A stretch of DNA of 39,774 bases. Source: Amphimedon queenslandica. Its lineage: Eukaryota; Porifera; Demospongiae; Haplosclerida; Niphatidae. A model generated the notes under the pieces. That model saw only the letters and a list, made by a program, of their open reading frames with translations, was not told the DNA's origin and searched no databases. Each line of letters begins with the position of its first letter. The first letter of the stretch is position 1. Below, in pieces: positions 10,802 to 19,674 of this stretch. Where the stretch lies: NCBI RefSeq assembly GCF_000090795.2, contig NW_003546471.1, forward strand, positions 114,538-154,311, in the 5' to 3' direction. Position numbers and translations under genes: made by a program.

Positions 10802-12430
10802 ATGGGCGTGGTTAGAACATTAAATCTAAATGGGTGCAGCCAGTTTAAAATACAGTTTTCGATTCAAGATCCTTTCCTTTGCAAAAGATGCAACAACTCT
10901 GCATCTCATTCTTATTCCAAAGTTCTTCGTCACATTGGACTTGTGCACTCCTTTGATCCTGGCTTTACTGATACTTGTGGAGTGCATAGTTGTCCTAGGA
11001 CTTTACAAAGAACAACACCTTTAGAAAGCACATTCTTCGACATCATAAATTCATTTTTAAAAAATCAAGGGATGTCCACCATGATAATTATATTCTAGTT
11101 AATGAATGCTCTGATGACAATTTACAGTCAAGTCATGATAATGACTTAAGTTCAACAGAAGTCAGTCAATTAGAGGCCCGCAGTGCTCTCTTAATTCTTA
11201 AAGCTAAAGAATGCCTGAAAATTTCACAAGTTGCGTTGAACACAGTGCTTGATGATATTGACATCCTGCTGTAAAGTGAACTAGAAGAAGTTAAGCATAA
11301 AGTTCTCGGCTTGCTATCTCATACTAATGTTTCAGAAGAAATTGTGACAAAAATGAGAGAAATGTTTCTGACAAGTGATTGTTTTCTGGACTACACACTG
11401 CTTTTAGCCGAAATAAGTATCTTGTTGATCATCTAGGACTTGTAGTATGTTTAATATAAAGCACTTTACCTTGTGTCATTATTTATTTCCATGCGTAAAG
11501 AAGCAGTAAAAAGGTTGTTAGGCACAAAAATGAGGCTTACGAAGCATAAAAGTAACGGTTTTTAAGTTCCAGAGATAGTACATACAATGTTCCACTTCTT
11601 GAATCACTGCAGCAGCTATTAGCATGCCTTCCCAGTCAAGTAAGTTAATCTATACTTTATGCATGCCAAATTTATTTATTTAGCTTCGACACATGCACGA
11701 TGCTTGAATAAGACATTTGTGCTAAATATTTCTCTTTGTTGGGCAAATTATTAAAAATTTAATATTTTACATTCTGCAAAGCCATCAAGGATCAGATGAC
11801 CTTTTGTCCGACATTTGTGATGTTGAGTTTATTGTGAAAGGAGAGTTTAAATGTGACTATTTTGTTGACACTAGCAGATAATCTGGCATCTCATTTTTTG
11901 GAGGATATAAATCTCTATCTAGTGCTTTTCGAAACTGTAGATTTTGTGTGGCTGTTGCTCAAGATATGTAATCAAAGGTATGGATATTTGTCTAAAGAAT
12001 AGACTTCAATAAATAAGCTTAATTACAGTACTATCCCCATCACTAAACTAATATTAAGTACCTTTTTTGGAAAAATTGTATTTCTTTCCGCAAAAACTAG
12101 TATTACAAAAATTAATTACTCGCAATTAATAGACATGTAAATTGCATACACTACAAAACAACTATTCTTGAAAATTTTATGGCAGTAATTGTTCATATAC
12201 TTGATGCTTTTTACCTACAATTATTATTATTGTGGCAGTTAATAGCTGATCAGTTTTAAAAAAGGACAATAGAATCTCACAAAAATCATTGTCAACTGTT
12301 AAATAGTGGTGCTCATACTGACATTGCTACAACTTATGAATTAACCACTAATTCCATTTAAACGAGTCATTGTATTTTCACATTACATAGGGGCTTTGCC
12401 ATGACGGTTTGCATGATGTAGGGTTGAGGT
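10802..12430 (+). pseudogene. C2H2-finger transposon-associated protein, N-terminal half
   Basis: The frame from 10802 reads FLCKRCNN, then LRHIGLVHSFDPGF, then CGVHSCPRTL. After a shift near 11010 it reads FRKHILRHHKFIFKK. These are two C2H2 fingers in the arrangement seen in a multi-copy fish and invertebrate family. The frame stays open to a TAA at 11272, then continues with LEEVKHKVLGLLSH. VPLLESLQQLLACLPSQ ends at a GTAAGTT donor (about 11639). SDDLLSDICDVEF and AFRNCRFCVAVAQDM follow (11795-11970), then RTIESHKNHCQLLNSG (12265-12310) and YFHIT-stop-GLCHDGLHDV (12373-12420). After that homology stops abruptly. The conserved C-terminal half of this family is missing here and appears instead at 19675-20890. 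Function unknown; it is transposon-associated by distribution. Confidence 0.6.
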
Positions 12431-13604
12431 TCATTTTTCAAGATGGTGGCCAAATATAGAATTTTCAAATGATTATAACCCTTATATCTTACCTTGTACA
12501 GCTTAATAAATGGCTTAGATGGGCTCTCCTTCACTGAGTGATTCTCCTTGTCCCTTTAAAGTGGACTGTAGTGTAGCGGAAATATTTCTGTATAATAGGC
12601 CAAAATTCAAATTTCTGCAAAATTCTTCAGACATTATCTTCTTCTTTCATCTTTTATGCACAGGATAATCTCTCAAACTAGAGAACAGCTCAAGTTGACT
12701 TTCACATCATTCCTTGGAGTGTAAGTCAAGGACGCTTTCCATATCTCATTCATATTAGATTATAAACTAGTTATTTGGGCGTGATATCACTGCCCCTTAA
12801 AATTAGTCGCCATTTTGAAACTTAATGCGCATGCTCAGAGTTGCCATAGTGACTGACTGATTGCACTGGGTGAATATTCACTATTTTTTTTTCTCTGCAT
12901 ACTTGTGTGTTCAGCAGTGCACAGCCTAAGTGGTTAACAGTTCTTTTAAAAGCTAATAGGTAAATTATTTTGAAATAACTCTAACAAATTATGCTTTCCT
13001 TATCATAGAGCAAAATATAATTTTTGAGAGTCGTCAGAGCGTAAAATAATTTTACAGCTGCTCAGTTTTCATAATTTTGGACACCTGTACCTAAGCCAGA
13101 TCATTTGAGTGCAGTGTATTTCATTATACTTCTGATATTGGATATATTGTGATAAGTCTATACAGTTATTTTTAAAATAAGCAGTAGTTTACTTGTACCT
13201 CCTGCATATATGTACTTGGTATTATGGTATTTATTTGTTGTGTTAATGTTAATTGTAGTTGTTGTGCTGTCAGTTGTAAAAAAAGGAAGTAGGAAAAGGA
13301 AAAGTGACTTAACTGGGACTAAATCCAAAAAATAATTCTCAAAGATATATAATAATAAAAGGAAGTGGAAACTTTTATGTCAAAAAACAGGTCCTATGTT
13401 AGAGGTTACTACATAAGGCATTGTAACAGGGTCAAAAGCAAAGCTAGAGTTGTATATAATATCAGTAAAAAATATAAGCTTGGGTATTGAAAAAAATTTG
13501 ATGCATTGAACCTAGGTTACATTTTGCTAAAATGTAAAAATTGGTATAATAAAAACAAGTACAGCAAAATTTTAAAATCAACTTGCTATTCTAAAACAAA
13601 TTAA
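12431..13604. other. Non-coding stretch with promoter-like motifs
   Basis: No coding content recognised. Around 12808-12838 lie GCCATTTTG (YY1-like) and TGCGCATGCTCAG (NRF1-like), both common in animal core promoters. This could be a promoter for the downstream basic-repeat frame. The rest is AT-rich. Confidence 0.35.
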
Positions 13605-13931
13605 AGGAGTAATCCAGACCACAAAAAAGAAGCCTCTAGAGATCAGTATCATAAGAATCCACAACCAAAGAAAGAAGCCTCTAGAGATCAGTATCATCAG
13701 AATCCACAACCAAAGAAAGACGCCTCTAGAGATCAGTATCATGAGAATTCACAACCAAAGAAAGAAGCATCTAGGAATCATGATCAAAACAATCTTAACC
13801 CCCAAAAGAGAAAATCAAAGGAACGCTATCATAAAAATGCGGGCCTTCAAAAACAAAGCTCCTTAAAACGGTATTACGAGAATATAGACGTAATATTACG
13901 TGCAACAAAGGATAAATTTCAGAGATATTAA
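13605..13931 (+). pseudogene. Basic tandem-repeat protein fragment (KKEASRDQYH repeats)
   Basis: An open frame of 108 codons without an obvious Met contains about four 15-residue repeats of A-S-R-D-Q-Y-H-x-N-P-Q-P-K-K-E (45-bp units from 13632), then looser copies ending KERYHKNAG and LKRYYEN. It stops with TAA at 13929-13931. Arrays of K/S-R-D-x-Y repeats are something I associate with Amphimedon proteins that sit N-terminal to helicase or protease domains. No such domain is visible here. The silent positions are nearly identical between units, so the array either expanded recently or is homogenised. Upstream (13255-13600) is Lys-rich but interrupted. Confidence 0.5.
13632..13780 (+). repeat. 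45-bp tandem repeat, about 3.5 copies
   Basis: Units start at 13632, 13677, 13722 and 13767 with GCCTCTAGAGATCAGTATCA. The first three differ at only a few positions. The length is a multiple of three and the frame is kept. Confidence 0.9.
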
Positions 13932-13973
13932 TTTTCTGATAACGACATAAAATAATGATCATCATGCATGTTA

Positions 13974-14160
13974 ATGCTGCCATCAATGCTGTGCGCATTA
14001 CATATATGTGAATGCTTGCCAGCTGATGTTGTGCACAATGCTGCCATCAATGCTGTGCGCATTATGAAGTTAATGTTTGCCAGACGATGTTGCGCATTTG
14101 AATGATGCTGCCATCAATGTTGTGCGCATATTAAATGCTTGCCAGCTGATGTTGCGCATC
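13974..14160 (+). repeat. Minisatellite, three units of about 56-67 bp
   Basis: Units at 13974, 14038 and 14105 share ATGCTGCCATCAATGCTGTG, CGCATTA, then GCTTGCCAGCTGATGTTG and CGCA. It follows directly after the coding tandem repeat but is unrelated in sequence, and is not frame-preserving. Confidence 0.9.
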
Positions 14161-14176
14161 TTTTATTGATGATTAT

Positions 14177-14255
14177 TGTAACATGTGCATGTTCTCATTA
14201 ACAAAAAAAAATATTGTTTGCACATTGGAAATTGTTCATGTACTCAGTGTTATTT
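14177..14255 (+). repeat. Duplicated block A, first copy
   Basis: GTGCATGTTCTCATTAACAA, TTTGCACATTGGAA and CTCAGTGTT recur at 14984-15070 with the same order and spacing. It is the first part of a duplicated non-coding unit. Confidence 0.75.
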
Positions 14256-14524
14256 TATATTAAGCAGGTCATGAAAGTATTGTAACTGAGGATAGCATTA
14301 GTAAGCAATATTATGTCTAAAATACATGCATGCACATACATGTATGATCGAATCAGAAACATTGTAGATGCTACCATTATCATTATTTTTTGTCAGTATT
14401 CACATTCATACTTTCTACAGGTACTTGCACGGCACAAGGAGTACAATGTGGCATTAAGTAGTCAGGTTTGATGTGATTGGTAATAAAGTTCATTCAGCAT
14501 TACTGTTTGTGCTATTGTTATTAT

Positions 14525-14935
14525 TAGCCTGTGAGTTTACATTGCTTACTTTTGATATGTTTTTATTACTAAGCTTTACAGGTAATGACAGCTGGAAATG
14601 ATTTGCTGATTCAGTAATACTTTGCTTGATATTGGAATGTGCAATATAATTGAAGGCAATTCTGAATTTATATTATTGTAACAAAATTAATTTTTTTATT
14701 AAATGTAACTTAATGTTTTGTTGCAGCTCCTTGATCAGTAGTTGTATCACGCTGTATGAGGCGCCAGTTTATATCTGTATGGGTTTCATATTATTGTAGT
14801 ATTAGTAATTGAATATGTAGTAAGATTGATGTATTGTGAGATGTCTTATGTATTTTGCTATAGGTTATGATTCTAGGTTACATACTGTATATTTGTTTAA
14901 TGATTATATCATTAATTATGGCCACAGTAAGTACT
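14525..14935 (+). repeat. Duplicated block B, first copy
   Basis: This block aligns colinearly with 17225-17635. Shared anchors in order: AGCCTGTG, GTTTACATTGCTT, ATTATTGTAACA, TTGATCAGT, GATGAGGC- or TATGAGGC-GCCAGTTT, GTTTCA, AATTGAATA, GGTTATGAT- or GATCATGAT, ATTAACTATGGCCA-type ends. Identity is about 65-70% by eye. Conserved TTGCAG/TTGTAG and GTATGT-like edges suggest exon-like islands. Confidence 0.7.
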
Positions 14936-14983
14936 TCCTTTACTCAATATAAATGAATGCTTGGCAATGCATCTTTTTTGTGT

Positions 14984-15070
14984 GCATGCATGTTCTCACT
15001 AACAATACAAAAATAATTTTTTGCACATTGGAATGTATTCATTTTGTCTATTAATGTGTATCTCAGTGTT
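14984..15070 (+). repeat. Duplicated block A, second copy
   Basis: This is the second copy of the block at 14177-14255. The hAT element at 15064 is inserted at its right edge. Confidence 0.7.
15056..15063. repeat. Left target-site duplication GTGTATCT
   Basis: Identical to 17119-17126. The 8-bp length matches the hAT superfamily. Confidence 0.9.
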
Positions 15071-15177
15071 GTCCCTAAAGCGCATTTTTTTGCGCGTTCT
15101 ACACATTCAAGAGAAGTGCATTGACACACCCTTTTAATTACAACATTCAGGAGAACTATACAGGTGGTTAACAAAGC

Positions 15178-16960
15178 ATGGCAAGCCAAAGTAAACTAGG
15201 GGAAGGACTTAAACTTCTTACTGTAAAGAGAGGGAGGGATTGTGGTGAGCCAACTAGTAAGACGAGGAAATTAGAGTACAAGTCTGCATGGGAGGAAGGT
15301 AGGCCTTGGCTTTACTTTGATGATAATGAAGATGAAATGTCTTGTAAGCTATGGAAGGAATGAGAGAGAAAGCACAGAGTGGCAAGCAAGTTTGGAATCA
15401 AGTGCCATGCATTTGCATTAGATCAAACTCTGTTTTAAGACATGAGCAATCAGACCAGCATAAAGAAGCAGTAGAATTAGAAAAGGCTAAGCAACAGAGT
15501 GAGAAGGATGGAGGCAATGTTAATAGTTTTGAGAAGGTTTGGGAAGCTTAAGAGAAATCACTGAAATCTGCACTGATGTGTCTCTATTGGTTATGCAAGG
15601 AAGAAGTGGCGCACTGTTCTAAGCTTGGCAAGCTGTTAGACTTAGTTGATTTACTGGAGAAAGATATATTGCTAGACATAAAGAAAGGTGCTATGTGAGT
15701 TATTGTAGCCATCGAAGTATTTCTGAATTTCTTTCTCTGATAAGTAAAAATATCTGTGCTAGCAGTCTGGAAGAGATCAAATCCAGTCCTGTAATATCAA
15801 TAATGATAAATTAGACAACTGATGTTAGCACAAGGAAGCAGCTTATTGTTTATAGTCGCTATTTATGCTGCCCCAGAGATGAAAATAACATCCCAATGAA
15901 TGGTATTGCTGTATGGACNNNNNNNNNNNNNNNNNNNNNNNNNNNNNNNNNNNNNNNNNNNNNNNNNNNNNNNNNNNNNNNNNNNNNNNNNNNNNNNNNN
16001 NNNNNNNNNNNNNNNNNNNNNNNNNNNNNNNNNNNNNNNNNNNNNNNNNNNNNNNNNNNNNNNNNNNNNNNNNNNNNNNNNNNNNNNNNNNNNNNNNNNN
16101 NNNNNNNNNNNNNNNNNNNNNNNNNNNNNNNNNNNNNNNNNNNNNNNNNNNNNNNNNNNNNNNNNNNNNNNNNNNNNNNNNNNNNNNNNNNNNNNNNNNN
16201 NNNNNNNNNNNNNNNNNNNNNNNNNNNNNNNNNNNNNNNNNNNNNNNNNNNNNNNNNNNNNNNNNNNNNNNNNNNNNNNNNNNNNNNNNNNNNNNNNNNN
16301 NNNNNNNNNNNNNNNNNNNNNNNNNNNNNNNNNNNNNNNNNNNNNNNNNNNNNNNNNNNNNNNNNNNNNNNNNNNNNNNNNNNNNNNNNNNNNNNNNNNN
16401 NNNNNNNNNNNNNNNNNNNNNNNNNNNNNNNNNNNNNNNNNNNNNNNNNNNNNNNNNNNNNNNNNNNNNNNNNNNNNNNNNNNNNNNNNNNNNNNNNNNN
16501 NNNNNNNNNNNNNNNNNNNNNNNNNNNNNNNNNNNNNNNNNNNNNNNNNNNNNNNNNNNNNNNNNNNNNNNNNNNNNNNNNNNNNNNNNNNNNNNNNNNN
16601 NNNNNNNNNNNNNNNNNNNNNNNNNNNNNNNNNNNNNNNNNNNNNNNNNNNNNNNNNNNNNNNNNNNNNNNNNNNNNNNNNNNNNNNNNNNNNNNNNNNN
16701 NNNNNNNNNNNNNNNNNNNNNNNNNNNNNNNNNNNNNNNTGTTTACTTGTTATACCAGCATCTACAGCTGATTGTGAGAGAGGATTTTCTGCACTAAAGT
16801 GAATAAAGACTACAACTCGTAATAGGCTATCTTCAGGTACACCTGATGACCTAATGATGATTGATTTAAAAGGCAAAGATGTGTCTAAATTTGACTTTAA
16901 TGCTGTCATCAATGCATGGGCTTCAATTAAAAAACGACGATTGTTCAGTTATGACGGTTA
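15178..16960 (+). pseudogene. hAT transposase, ZNF862/C17orf113-like, broken and partly in gap
   Basis: The ATG at 15178 begins a basic leader followed by WEEGRPWLYFDDNEDEMSC, the start of the zinc-binding region of ZNF862-like hAT proteins. A shift near 15345 continues as VLRHEQSDQHKEAVELEKA and, after a stop at 15549, LKSALMCLYWLCKEEVAH. Just before the gap the catalytic-Asp block reads MIN-stop-TTDVSTRKQLIVYSRY. The usual D-E before S/T-T-D is Asn-stop, so the catalytic Asp is lost. After the gap, IPASTADCERGFSALK, a TGA and IKTTTRNRLSS form the hAT C-terminal dimerisation block. The catalytic centre and the middle of the protein fall in N. Non-functional. Confidence 0.82.
15919..16739. 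other. Scaffold gap, 821 N
   Basis: Unknown bases. The gap lies inside the hAT element and removes the middle of its transposase. Apparent open frames across it are artefacts. Confidence 1.
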
Positions 16961-17118
16961 AGGACAAACACATGTAATGTATGATGTAACTGCATTATAA
17001 AAATAGTAATTTTTTGTCATTGTAAGTGAAATGAGTGGAAATAGAGGTGTGGTCAATGAATATTAATTAATTAATAAGTGTGGCTGTGCTCTTTACTAAA
17101 TTTCTGGGGGAAACACTG

Positions 17119-17126
17119 GTGTATCT
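17119..17126. repeat. Right target-site duplication GTGTATCT
   Basis: Identical to 15056-15063, directly after the terminal CACTG. Confidence 0.9.
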
Positions 17127-17224
17127 TCACAATGTAGATTGTGAGCAGATGTATCTATATAGTGGTTTGTAATGTATATTTTTGACAAACATAAGTTACA
17201 TCATGCATATACATGTACAAGTAC

Positions 17225-17635
17225 ATAGCCTGTGTGTTTACATTGCTTGCTGTTGATGATGTTTATTTCTTACCTTGCTTTAAGGTATTTACAGCTGCAA
17301 ATGATCTTAATGCAATACATTCGTAGCATGGTAAATGTCTAAGGCTATTGTCTGACTTTGTTTGTGATAACTTAATTAATTTCTAATAAATTATCATTAT
17401 TGTAACATATTGTTTTTTGTAGCTGTTTGATCAGTGTTGCTTTCACACTCGATGAGGCACCAGTTTCCAGCTGCACAGGTTTCACATTGTTATAGTCTTA
17501 GCAATTGAATACATATTAAGATGGAATATTATGAGATTCCATGGTTTTTTTTTATTTTTATAGATCATGATCGAAGGCTATAATCCTTTTTAATGATTAA
17601 TATTGATTATCTGATTAACTATGGCCATGGTATGT
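17225..17635 (+). repeat. Duplicated block B, second copy
   Basis: Colinear with 14525-14935 (see anchors there). It lies about 100 bp right of the hAT target duplication. The original order was therefore A-B-A'-B', later split by the hAT element. Confidence 0.7.
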
Positions 17636-17639
17636 ATTT

Positions 17640-18176
17640 TCTTTAATTTTCTTCATTTACTAAAAATCCTTGGATTTATAGTTCGTATTAAAAATTTAGT
17701 GTTGGATTTCTAAATTTCATATTTACTTTTTAGATTATGAATGATGACAGCACTGTGCATGTTCGTGTATGTATTCAGTATGTCCATAATAATGACTATT
17801 AGGTAAGATTTAATTTTTTAAATCATCATTATGATAATGTGACATTTTCATCTAGAAATATTGAAAGAAACTAAAGGGAATAAGCATTTATGTCTTGTCA
17901 AACACTTGGCATTGCTAATGTATTTTCATCCTGGCTTTACGCTGATGTTTTTTTAACTGACAGTTTGATTATTTTTTAACATTTATTATTATAGTGACAA
18001 GTTTTTTAAGTACATGTAGTTAATAAAAGTTATAGTTCTTGATTGAAGGACCTTGGCCTACGGCCCCCTAACTCCACCCCTGCCAGTTCACCTTGGTAGA
18101 TTGGCATACTATTACGGAATATAAGTATCATGTTAAAGTACATTATAGTAAAGACTTACTATTTTTCTATTCACAG
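17640..18176. other. Non-coding stretch before the Gly-rich exon
   Basis: AT-rich with no recognised gene. A C-rich patch GGCCCCCTAACTCCACCCC at about 18060-18080 resembles the edge of an invertebrate repeat, but no partner was found in the window. Confidence 0.35.
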
Positions 18177-18418
18177 CCCTCAGCTGGGCAATTATGTCCA
18201 GCTGCTGGTGGAGCTGGTGGTTGTAGCAGGCCTCCGGGAGGTGGTGGTGGAGGCCCTCAACTTCAGCTACTGGAGGTGGCGGACCTCCAGCTACTGGTAG
18301 AGCTGGTGGTGGTGGTGGCAGGCCTTTGGGAGGCAGTGGCGGAGGCCCTCCAGCTAAGGATGGTACTCATCATAATCTATATACTACTGAACAATATGAA
18401 AATAGAATGAAAACTAAT
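18177..18418 (+). CDS. Gly/Pro-rich repeat exon, frame-damaged
   Basis: An AG acceptor (TATTCACAG, ending 18176) and GTAAGC donor (18419) bound a GC-rich island. Near the start it reads PSAGQLCPAAGGAGGCSRPP then a Gly run. After one frameshift (about 18255) it reads SATGGGGPPATGRAGGGGG and GGSGGGPPAKDG. A YENRMKTN end follows. A possible last exon near 18461-18541 reads KVAKPQKNLRAVSVSGEM with stop TAG. Low-complexity Gly-rich protein of unknown role. It could be a host gene fragment, the only non-transposon-like coding signal in this part. Confidence 0.4.
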
Positions 18419-18549
18419 GTAAGCTTGTAAATGAACTGACTTGCTGTTTTTTGAGAAAAAAAGGTTGCAAAACCGCAGAAAAACTTGAGAGCTGTGAGTG
18501 TGAGTGGAGAAATGGCAACTGAAGCTGAATGTAAACTTAAATAGTTTTA

Positions 18550-18978
18550 GAACAGGAAATAGATCTTAGTAATGTTCAATAATTATGAGCAATTATAGGT
18601 TATGAATATAATTAATGATTCAAAAATTCAAAAAAATGTATGACAACTGTTTTTATAATGGGGTAGGTCTTCTTATAGTTCTTATTTCAAAATTCTTTTC
18701 TTCCAGCAATGAACTGATACCCATGGCAAAAATTATTATTAATAAAAAGGATTATTACCTAATTAATAATTATGAGCTACGCTATAAATATAATTTATGA
18801 TTCAATAATTCAAAAAAATGATAATGTCATAAATTATTTAAAATTTTTATCAACAATAATAACAACAATAATTATTAATTATTAATTATTAAAAGTTAAA
18901 TTTATAAATTATTAATTATTAATAATTATTAATAAAAAGGATGGTTAATGAATAAAATTTAATAAAAAGTATGGAAAC
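18550..18978. other. Low-complexity A/T stretch
   Basis: Dense AATTATTAAT runs with partial repeats (TTATGA...ATTAATGATTCAAAAATTCA near 18605 recurs near 18790). No gene. Confidence 0.6.
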
Positions 18979-19674
18979 AAGTAAATAAAAAAATTTCTAT
19001 TAAATAAGAAAAAGTAGGGTTGTCGAGAAATAAAAGAATCAAGGGGGTTGAGTTCAGCCATAATAATAATTAATAGTTCAATTAATAATAATGAACGTTA
19101 ATTAATAAAAAATAATAAATCATATAAATCGTACAAAGATTTCAAACCCTACTTTGCAGAAAATGACAATAGGCACATTTAGAATTTTAATAATAATTAT
19201 GCCTTTGTACGTATTGATTGCTCTACTACATTTCTATGATGTAAATTAATTATCTTGTTAAATATAAATTAAACTTTTCAGCTAGTATTAATTGAATAAA
19301 TTACTGTCATGACATTATTTGGCTATTACATTCTTTAATGTCTGTGATTCAGTACAATATTGAAATATTAAAATATTAATGTATAAGAATTTTAATTGGA
19401 CTTGCTACAGTTGTATAGGCTGGAAAAAAGCATTTTGGTTATCATTCTTTCATTAAAATTCATCATTTTAAAGGAAACAATACTCCTTCATAAAATTCTG
19501 CAAAGTAGGGTTTGAAATCTTTGTACTATTTTTATGAATTATTATTTTTTATTAAGTAACGTTTATTATTAATTGAACTATTAATTATTATTATGGTTGA
19601 ACTCAACCCCCTTGTTTCATTTATTTTTTGACAACCCTACTTTTTCTTATTTATTAGAAATTTTTTTATTTACT
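18979..19674. mobile_element. Palindromic miniature element, arms about 180 bp
   Basis: The left arm 18979-19160 is inverted at 19496-19674. Shared blocks are AAGTAAATAAAAAAATTTCT, AAGAAAAAGTAGGGTTGTC, AAGGGGGTTGAGTTCA, AATTAATAGTTCAATTAATA and GATTTCAAACCCTACTTTGC. The spacer of about 335 bp has no coding content. Arm identity is around 88-90% by eye. The arms contain GTAGGGTTGTC outside and CAAAGTAGGGTTTGAAATC inside, a nested sub-repeat. Probably a non-autonomous DNA transposon; target duplication not resolved. Confidence 0.85.

Larger units (their letters stand above)
15064..17118 (+). mobile_element. hAT transposon with defined ends and 8-bp TSD
   Basis: The left end CAGTGTTGTCCC and the right end GGGGGAAACACTG are inverted with one or two mismatches, and both start with the hAT-typical CAGTG. 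The 8 bp flanking on the left (15056-15063) and right (17119-17126) are both GTGTATCT, a perfect target-site duplication. The element is 2,055 bp including an 821-bp scaffold gap. It encodes the transposase relic at 15178-16960. Confidence 0.9.

Noticed and set aside
13605-14160. CRISPR-like array
   Set aside because: Repeats are adjacent tandem units without unique spacers, and the genome is eukaryotic.
15863-16912. Open frames of about 290-350 codons on both strands
   Set aside because: They are almost entirely N; only the flanking hAT pieces are real.
14525-17635. LTR retrotransposon with two long terminal repeats
   Set aside because: The B blocks are direct repeats about 2.3 kb apart, but diverged, lack TG...CA ends, and a hAT with its own 8-bp duplication lies between; no gag/pol.
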